Assembly (NCBI GenBank): GCA_964481395.1
Contig: CAYZYG010000006.1
Coordinates: 22,366-86,365 of the forward strand
Source: JBFMFH01 sp964481395
Lineage (GTDB): Bacteria > Acidobacteriota > Vicinamibacteria > Vicinamibacterales > JAKQTR01
Reading direction: 5' to 3'
Length of the DNA stretch: 64,000 nucleotides
The notes under the pieces were generated by a model that made no database searches, had not been told where the DNA came from, and worked only from the letters and a program-made list of their open reading frames with translations. The position numbers and the translations under genes are program-made. Below, piece after piece: positions 58,580-64,000 of the stretch (its first letter is position 1; each line of letters opens with the position of its first letter).

Positions 58580-60340
58580 ATGGACACCCGACTCGATGGA
58601 CGCGTGGCCGCCATGGCCGACCGATTGGAGGGCCGCTTCGCCCTGTGGGCCGGGGCACTCAGCCCGGCGGTGTCGGAGGCCCTCGAGCGAGCGGGCCGCG
58701 ACCGCCTGCTGACCCGCCTCTTCTCGGCCGATCCATCCCTCTGGTCCGACGATCCCGCTGTCCAGGAACGGATCGCCAACCGTCTTGGCTGGCTCACCTC
58801 CCCGGCATGGATGGTCCCTCGACTCGACCGCGTGCGGGCATTCGCCGAGGGCATTCGCTCGGAGGGATTCGCTCACGTCGTCCTGCTTGGCATGGGCGGA
58901 TCGAGCCTGGCCCCAGAAGTGCTGCGTGCCGTCGTCGGGCCGCGGGACGGGTGGATGGCGTTTCACATGCTCGATTCCACCGATCCCGCGTCGGTCGCGG
59001 CCGTCGATGCTCGAATCGCACTGTCGCACACGCTGTTCCTCCTCGCGTCGAAGTCTGGGGGGACGATCGAGCCCAACTCGATGGCCGCCCACTTCCGGCA
59101 CCGGCTCGAGCACGCGGGACGTCCCTGGGCTCGACAGTTCGTGGCCATCACGGACGAGGGCACGGCACTGCACCGGAGGGCGACGGAAGAAGGGTTCCGG
59201 GAGATCTTCCTGAACCCGGCGGACATCGGCGGACGGTACTCCGCGTTGTCCTTCTTCGGCCTGGTCCCCGCGGCGCTCATGGGACTCGACGTGGCGGCTC
59301 TCGTGGACTGGGCGCGCGCGATGCTCGACGTGTGCGGCCCCGATCGGCCGGCCGGCACCAATCCTGCGCTGCTCCTCGGGCTCGCGATGGGCAGCGGGGC
59401 GGCTCATGGCCGGGACAAGCTGACGCTGGTGGGCGACGCGCGGCTCGACGCGTTTGGGCTCTGGGCCGAACAACTCGTCGCCGAAAGCACCGGCAAGTCC
59501 GGACGGGGCGTGGTGCCCGTGGCCGGCGAGCCGCTCGGCGCCGGGGTGGAGTACGGGCCCGACCGGCTGTTCGTCCACCTCAGTCTCGGCCAAGGCGACC
59601 GCGCCGGCGTCGAGCAGGTGCGAACGCTGGCTGCGGACGGACACCCGTTCGTCCAGATCGATCTGCCCGAGGCTGAAGCGATCGGGGGCGAGTTCGTCCG
59701 ATGGGAACTCGCCACGGCCGTCGCGGGAGCCGTCCTCGGGGTCAATCCCTTCGACGAACCGAACGTCCAGCAGGCCAAGGATGCGACTCGCCGCCTGCTG
59801 GATGCGTACACATCGTCAGGCAGCCTCCCCATCCCGGCGAGGTCGGGAACGCTGGCTGGCATGGACGTCTCGCTGACGGCAGCCGCCCGGGCCGCATTGG
59901 GCACCACCGATCCCGCCCGGTTTCTGTCGCTCGTCGGCAAGGGAGATTACGTCGCCATCCTCGCCTACCTCGGCCCTGCGCCAGAGCTGACGGCACCGCT
60001 CCTGTCGTTGAGGACGACCATCCGGGCGAGCACTCAGGCCGCCACGACGTTCGGCTACGGACCGCGGTACCTCCACTCGACTGGCCAGCTGCACAAAGGC
60101 GGCGCGAACAGGGGGGTGTTTCTGATCGTCTCCGCCGCCCCCGCGGCGGACCTTGACGTCCCCGGTTCGGGCATGTCGTTTGGCACGCTCGAACTGGCGC
60201 AGGCGCGAGGCGACTTCGCATCGCTCGATGCCGCGGATCGGCGGGCGTTGTATCTGCACCTGCCGGAACCCGATCCGCTCTGGGTCGAGCGCGCCTGCAA
60301 CGCGCTTCTCGCCGCCCTTCACAAGCCGGGCGTACCGTAG
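58580..60340 (+). CDS. pgi: Glucose-6-phosphate isomerase, Tal-Pgi type
   Basis: 586 residues. It interconverts glucose-6-phosphate and fructose-6-phosphate. LASKSGGTIEPNSMAAHF contains the phosphate-binding SKSGGT motif, LLGMGGSSLAPEVL is the first SIS domain signature, and STGQLHKGGANRGVF is the C-terminal QLHKGG motif with the catalytic His and Lys region. The sequence is closest in form to the isomerase half of bifunctional transaldolase/phosphoglucose isomerases, but no transaldolase is attached. An AAGGAGAGA ribosome site precedes the ATG. Followed by the family C element. Confidence 0.9.
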   Translation: MDTRLDGRVAAMADRLEGRFALWAGALSPAVSEALERAGRDRLLTRLFSADPSLWSDDPAVQERIANRLGWLTSPAWMVPRLDRVRAFAEGIRSEGFAHVVLLGMGGSSLAPEVLRAVVGPRDGWMAFHMLDSTDPASVAAVDARIALSHTLFLLASKSGGTIEPNSMAAHFRHRLEHAGRPWARQFVAITDEGTALHRRATEEGFREIFLNPADIGGRYSALSFFGLVPAALMGLDVAALVDWARAMLDVCGPDRPAGTNPALLLGLAMGSGAAHGRDKLTLVGDARLDAFGLWAEQLVAESTGKSGRGVVPVAGEPLGAGVEYGPDRLFVHLSLGQGDRAGVEQVRTLAADGHPFVQIDLPEAEAIGGEFVRWELATAVAGAVLGVNPFDEPNVQQAKDATRRLLDAYTSSGSLPIPARSGTLAGMDVSLTAAARAALGTTDPARFLSLVGKGDYVAILAYLGPAPELTAPLLSLRTTIRASTQAATTFGYGPRYLHSTGQLHKGGANRGVFLIVSAAPAADLDVPGSGMSFGTLELAQARGDFASLDAADRRALYLHLPEPDPLWVERACNALLAALHKPGVP

Positions 60341-60429
60341 TACGCTGTCCGGTGCTCTCGGTGCCGGGATCGCCCCGATGAGGGGGCCTCAGTCCTTCGA
60401 GGCGCACGTACGGCAACGTCCTTGCGCTG

Positions 60430-60512
60430 TCAGGACTGCGTGGTGAGTGAGCAACTGCGGCCATCGATCGCGCAGGTGATACGACGCCGTCCTTGCGACT
60501 CGAACCACTCAG
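60430..60512. repeat. Dispersed palindromic element, family C copy 2 (inverted orientation)
   Basis: TCAGGACTGCGTGGTGAG at the left and GCGACTCGAACCACTCAG at the right match, in reverse complement, the copy at 40505-40588 at most positions. Confidence 0.7.
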
Positions 60513-60589
60513 CCCCCGCCAGACTCAGCCCCCCGCGGGCCGTATCCACGTGCCCCCCACGTCTGCAGAGTTGCCGCTGGACGGCTCCG

Positions 60590-60605
60590 TGCCGGTTTTC
60601 CGGCA
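60590..60605. promoter_or_regulatory. Inverted repeat TGCCGG-TTTT-CCGGCA, possible operator
   Basis: Perfect 6-bp arms with a TTTT spacer. A closely similar site lies 60 bp downstream. Confidence 0.45.
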
Positions 60606-60649
60606 TGCCCTTCCACCGCAGTTGAATTTGCGCCGGAACTCACCAATTC

Positions 60650-60667
60650 CCTGCCGTTTTCGGCAGG
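60650..60667. promoter_or_regulatory. Inverted repeat CCTGCCG-TTTT-CGGCAGG, possible operator
   Basis: Perfect 7-bp arms, same TTTT centre as 60590-60605. Its right arm overlaps the -24 GG of the sigma-54-like promoter. Confidence 0.45.
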
Positions 60668-60680
60668 CACGGAGGTTGCG
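60665..60680 (+). promoter_or_regulatory. Sigma-54-like -24/-12 promoter for nifJ
   Basis: AGGCACG-GAGG-TTGC keeps the invariant GG and GC with exactly 10 bp between them. Predicted start near 60691 and leader of about 80 nt to the ATG at 60774. Confidence 0.45.
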
Positions 60681-60773
60681 TGCAGAAAGGGCGGTCGATT
60701 GACGCCCAGATTCGGTCACGCCTGACTGTTGTTCCACGGACCGATCCGGTCACATCTCGGAGACAGGACACTC

Positions 60774-63700
60774 ATGACACGGTCGCAGCTCACCATTGAC
60801 GGGAACGAGGCTGTCGCCTCGGTCGCCCATCGCACCAACGAAGTGATTGCCATCTACCCCATCACGCCGTCGTCGAACATGGGCGAGTGGGCCGACGAGT
60901 GGTCGGCCAAGGGCAAGAAGAACATCTGGGGCACGATTCCGCAGGTGACCGAGATGCAGTCGGAGGCCGGCGCGGCCGGCGCGGTCCACGGCGCCTTGCA
61001 GGCGGGTTCGCTGACGACGACGTTCACGGCGGCCCAGGGGCTGCTGCTGATGATCCCCAACATGTACAAGATCGCCGGGGAACTGACATCGTTCTGCATG
61101 CACGTCTCAGCCAGGACCGTCGCGACGCACGCGCTGTCGATCTTCGGCGATCACTCGGACGTGATGGCGTGCCGTCAGACCGGCTTTGCGATGATCGCTT
61201 CGGGCTCGGTCCAGGAAGCTCACGACTTCGCGGCTATCGGGCAGTTGGCGACACTGCGCTCGCGGGTGCCCTTCCTGCATTTCTTCGACGGCTTCCGTAC
61301 GTCCCACGAAGTGCAGAAGATCACGGAAATCACGAACGAGGAACTGCTGGCCCTGCTGCCGGACGACCTGATCGCCGCGCACCGCGGGCGCGCCCTGACG
61401 CCCGATCGTCCGCTGCTGCGCGGGACGGCGCAGAACCCCGACGCGTTCTTCCAGGCGCGTGAAGCCTGCAACCGGTTCTACCTCGACTGCCCGTCGCACG
61501 TGGAATCGGCCATGGCGAGATTCGGCGAGATCACAGGCCGGCAGTACCGCCTGGTGGACTACGTCGGGCACCCGGAGGCCGAACGGGTCGTGGTGCTGAT
61601 GGGCACCGGGGCCGAGGTCGCGCACGAGGCCGTCGAGTGGATGGTGGAGCGGGGCGAGAAGGTCGGCATCATCAAGATCCGTCTGTACCGGCCGTTCCCG
61701 GTGGACGAGTTCGTCAAGGCCCTTCCGGCCTCGGTCAAGACGGTGACCGTGCTCGATCGGACCAAGGAGCCGGGCGCGATCGGCGAACCCCTCTACCTGG
61801 ACGTGGTCGCCGCGCTGCGCGAGGCCCGCGAACGGGGCGTCTCGACGCTCGCCGCAGACCCGATCGTGGTGGGTGGCCGGTACGGCCTCTCGTCGAAGGA
61901 GTTCACGCCGGCCATGGTCAAGGGCGTGTTCGACGATGCCGCCAAATCGACGCCTAAGAACCACTTCACGATCGGCATCGTCGACGACGTCACGCACACG
62001 TCGCTGCAATACGATCTGGATCTGGACATCGAACCGGCCAGCGTGAACCGCGGGGTGTTCTTCGGCCTCGGCGCGGACGGAACGGTCGGGGCGAACAAGA
62101 ACTCGATCAAGATCATCGGCGAGGAAACGGACAACTACGCTCAGGGCTACTTCGTGTACGACTCCAAGAAGGCGGGCGCCATCACCATCTCGCACCTGCG
62201 CTTCGGGCCCAAGCCCATCCGTTCCTCGTACCTCATCAAGCAGGCAAACTTCGTGGCGTGTCACCAGTACGAGTTCATGGACCGCTACGACGTGCTGGGC
62301 TACGCGGCGCCGGGTGCCGTGTTCCTCCTGAACAGCCCGTTCGGGGCGGAGGACATCTGGCAGGAGCTCTCCCGTGAGGTCCAGGATCAGATCGTCGAGA
62401 AGCGGCTCAAGTTCTACGTCATCGATGCCTACCAGGTCGCCCGCGAGACCGGCATGGGCACGCGGATCAACACGGTGATGCAGACCTGCTTCTTCGCCAT
62501 CTCGGGCGTGCTCCCGCGCGAGGAGGCGATCGGCCAGATCAAGAAGGCCATCGAGAAGACCTACGCCAAGCGCGGCCCCGAGGTGGTCGCGAAGAACTTC
62601 GCCGCCGTCGATCAAACGCTCGCGCACCTGCATGAGGTCACTGTGCCGGGCGCGGCAACGGCGTCGCGCCGGATGCCGCCCATCGTGTCGGACGCGGCGC
62701 CCGACTTCGTGAAGCGGGTGACCGCCGTCATGCTGGCCAACAAGGGTGACTTGCTGCCGGTCAGCGCCTTCCCGGTCGACGGCACGTGGCCGACCGCCAC
62801 CGCCCAGTGGGAGAAGCGGAACATCGCCCAGGACATTCCCGTCTGGGATCCGGGGATCTGCATCCAGTGCAACAAGTGCATGCTGGTATGCCCGCACGCC
62901 GCCATCCGGGTCAAGGTGTACGAGTCGGACCTGCTGAAGGGCGCGCCGGCGACGTTCAAGTCGATCGACTTCAAGGGGAACGAGTTCAAGGGGCTGAAGT
63001 ACACGATCCAGGTGGCGCCTGAGGACTGCACCGGCTGCACGCTCTGCGCGGTCGTCTGCCCGGCCAAGGACAAGGCGAACCCGAAACACAAGTCCCTCGA
63101 CATGCACCCGCAGCGGCCGCTCCGGGAACCCGAGCGCGAGAACTACGCGTTCTTCCTGGATCTGCCCGAGGTGGACCGGTCGAAGGTGAAGCAGGACGTC
63201 AAGGGCGTGCAGTTCTTCCAGCCCCTGTTCGAGTATTCCGGCGCCTGCGTGGGCTGCGGCGAGACGCCCTACGTGAAGCTGATGACGCAGCTCTTCGGCG
63301 ACCGGGCGATCGTCACGAACGCGACCGGCTGCTCGTCGATCTACGGTGGCAACCTGCCGACCACGCCGTACACCGTCAACCGGGACGGGCGGGGGCCGGC
63401 CTGGTCGAACTCCCTCTTCGAGGACAACGCCGAATTCGGCCTCGGCTTCAGGCTCGCCATCGACAAGCACCAGGAGCAGGCCCACGAACTGCTCAAGGTT
63501 CTGGCGCCGCAGATCGGGGACGGCCTCGTCGATGCGCTCATCACGGCGGACCAGCACTCCGAGGCCGGCATCGCCGAGCAGCGTGAACGTGTCGTGACGC
63601 TCCGCCAGAAGCTCGCCACGATCCGCGCGCCCGAGGCCGCGCGTCTCGATCTGCTGGCCGACTACCTGGTGCGGAAGAGCATCTGGATCGTCGGCGGCGA

Positions 63701-64000
63701 CGGGTGGGCGTACGACATCGGGTACGGCGGGCTGGACCACGTCATGGCCATGGGCCGCGACGTGAACATTCTCGTCCTCGACACCGAGGTGTACTCGAAC
63801 ACCGGCGGCCAGCAGTCCAAGGCCACGCCGCTCGGCGCGTCGGCCCGCTTCGCGATGGCCGGCAAGCCCACGCCGAAGAAGGACCTCGGCATGATGGCAA
63901 TGGCCTATGGCAACACGTACGTCGCCCACGTGGCGTTCGGCTCCAAGGACGTGCAGACCGTCCGGGCGTTCGTCGAAGCGGATCAGTACCCGGGTCCGTC
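60774..64000 (+). CDS. nifJ: Pyruvate:ferredoxin (flavodoxin) oxidoreductase, 3' end off the window
   Basis: 1,075 of about 1,190 expected residues are visible; the frame is still open at the right edge. It converts pyruvate and CoA to acetyl-CoA and CO2, reducing ferredoxin. The PYR domain begins the protein (NEVIAIYPITPSSNMGEWAD). Two ferredoxin-type [4Fe-4S] motifs lie at about 697-708 (CIQCNKCMLVCP) and about 753 (CTGCTLCAVVCP). The TPP domain carries ACVGCGETPYVKL, VTNATGCSSIYGG and IVGGDGWAYDIGYGG, followed by VYSNTGGQQSKATPLG. The ATG has AGGA 5 nt upstream. The gene is likely regulated by a sigma-54-type promoter and two inverted repeats. Confidence 0.93.
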   Translation, partial: MTRSQLTIDGNEAVASVAHRTNEVIAIYPITPSSNMGEWADEWSAKGKKNIWGTIPQVTEMQSEAGAAGAVHGALQAGSLTTTFTAAQGLLLMIPNMYKIAGELTSFCMHVSARTVATHALSIFGDHSDVMACRQTGFAMIASGSVQEAHDFAAIGQLATLRSRVPFLHFFDGFRTSHEVQKITEITNEELLALLPDDLIAAHRGRALTPDRPLLRGTAQNPDAFFQAREACNRFYLDCPSHVESAMARFGEITGRQYRLVDYVGHPEAERVVVLMGTGAEVAHEAVEWMVERGEKVGIIKIRLYRPFPVDEFVKALPASVKTVTVLDRTKEPGAIGEPLYLDVVAALREARERGVSTLAADPIVVGGRYGLSSKEFTPAMVKGVFDDAAKSTPKNHFTIGIVDDVTHTSLQYDLDLDIEPASVNRGVFFGLGADGTVGANKNSIKIIGEETDNYAQGYFVYDSKKAGAITISHLRFGPKPIRSSYLIKQANFVACHQYEFMDRYDVLGYAAPGAVFLLNSPFGAEDIWQELSREVQDQIVEKRLKFYVIDAYQVARETGMGTRINTVMQTCFFAISGVLPREEAIGQIKKAIEKTYAKRGPEVVAKNFAAVDQTLAHLHEVTVPGAATASRRMPPIVSDAAPDFVKRVTAVMLANKGDLLPVSAFPVDGTWPTATAQWEKRNIAQDIPVWDPGICIQCNKCMLVCPHAAIRVKVYESDLLKGAPATFKSIDFKGNEFKGLKYTIQVAPEDCTGCTLCAVVCPAKDKANPKHKSLDMHPQRPLREPERENYAFFLDLPEVDRSKVKQDVKGVQFFQPLFEYSGACVGCGETPYVKLMTQLFGDRAIVTNATGCSSIYGGNLPTTPYTVNRDGRGPAWSNSLFEDNAEFGLGFRLAIDKHQEQAHELLKVLAPQIGDGLVDALITADQHSEAGIAEQRERVVTLRQKLATIRAPEAARLDLLADYLVRKSIWIVGGDGWAYDIGYGGLDHVMAMGRDVNILVLDTEVYSNTGGQQSKATPLGASARFAMAGKPTPKKDLGMMAMAYGNTYVAHVAFGSKDVQTVRAFVEADQYPGP

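Larger units (their letters stand above)
60341..60773. other. Intergenic region upstream of nifJ
   Basis: 433 bp without a supported gene. Holds the family C element copy 2 (60430-60512), two TTTT-loop inverted repeats (60590-60605 and 60650-60667), a sigma-54-like promoter (60665-60680) and a hairpin GACCG-ATC-CGGTC near 60739-60751. Confidence 0.6.

Noticed and set aside
61107..63929. Leftward frame of 940 codons opposite nifJ
   Set aside because: Shadow of nifJ, which has complete cofactor motifs.
1..64000. tRNA or rRNA genes, including tRNA-Sec
   Set aside because: No cloverleaf or rRNA-like stretch was recognised by reading; a covariance search would be decisive and could not be run.

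Overview
The window is high-GC, densely packed bacterial chromosome with about 49 protein genes. I see no rRNA, tRNA, transposase, phage gene or CRISPR array. Gene content and style fit an uncultivated Acidobacteriota, perhaps Vicinamibacteria: paired secreted M16 peptidases, many MacB/FtsX-type ABC permeases, ferredoxin-linked oxidoreductases, and intergenic regions filled with short repeats. The taxonomic call is inference.

Layout. 1-4.6 kb: the end of a GH35 beta-galactosidase, an HtrA-like protease, a YbjN-like protein and a sodium:solute symporter. 4.8-10.4 kb: two M16 peptidases, then an operon (read leftward) of peroxiredoxin, aldo/keto reductase and a small P-loop ATPase. The peroxiredoxin has an in-frame TGA exactly at the peroxidatic cysteine, with a SECIS-like hairpin directly downstream, so it is very probably a selenoprotein. 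10.5-16.7 kb: a YdjM-like membrane protein, a class V aminotransferase, an M48 peptidase, a secreted repeat protein and an ABC exporter. 16.9-27.9 kb: an Aas-type acyltransferase/acyl-ACP synthetase, a galactokinase-like kinase with a nucleotidyltransferase, and a giant single-chain biotin-dependent carboxylase of about 1,873 residues. 28-41 kb: 2-oxoacid:ferredoxin oxidoreductase (KorAB), ROK sugar kinase, PlsC, the NfnAB transhydrogenase, YqgE, an ADP-forming acyl-CoA synthetase and IspH. 40.6-51.7 kb: one rightward efflux cluster (Spy-like protein, TolC, RND adaptor and pump, MacA, MacB ATPase and permease, secreted protein). 51.7-58.1 kb: two leftward operons, folK with a nitrilase-like protein, a ferritin-like protein and a TraR/DksA protein, then tesA-ybbA-ybbP. 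58.6-64 kb: phosphoglucose isomerase and a truncated pyruvate:ferredoxin oxidoreductase (nifJ).

How it fits together. KorAB, NifJ, NfnAB and the ADP-forming synthetase point to ferredoxin-based redox metabolism with substrate-level ATP synthesis, hence growth at low oxygen at least part of the time. Beta-galactosidase, galactokinase-like enzyme, nucleotidyltransferase, ROK kinase, PGI and symporter suggest sugar use. Aas, PlsC, the fused carboxylase and TesA concern lipids.

The intergenic DNA is unusual. At least ten sites carry degenerate tandem repeats of exactly 7 bp with different unit sequences, several ending against a -10 box. At least four families of dispersed palindromic elements are also present. 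Several genes look leaderless, including a divergent pair that shares one palindromic -10 box.
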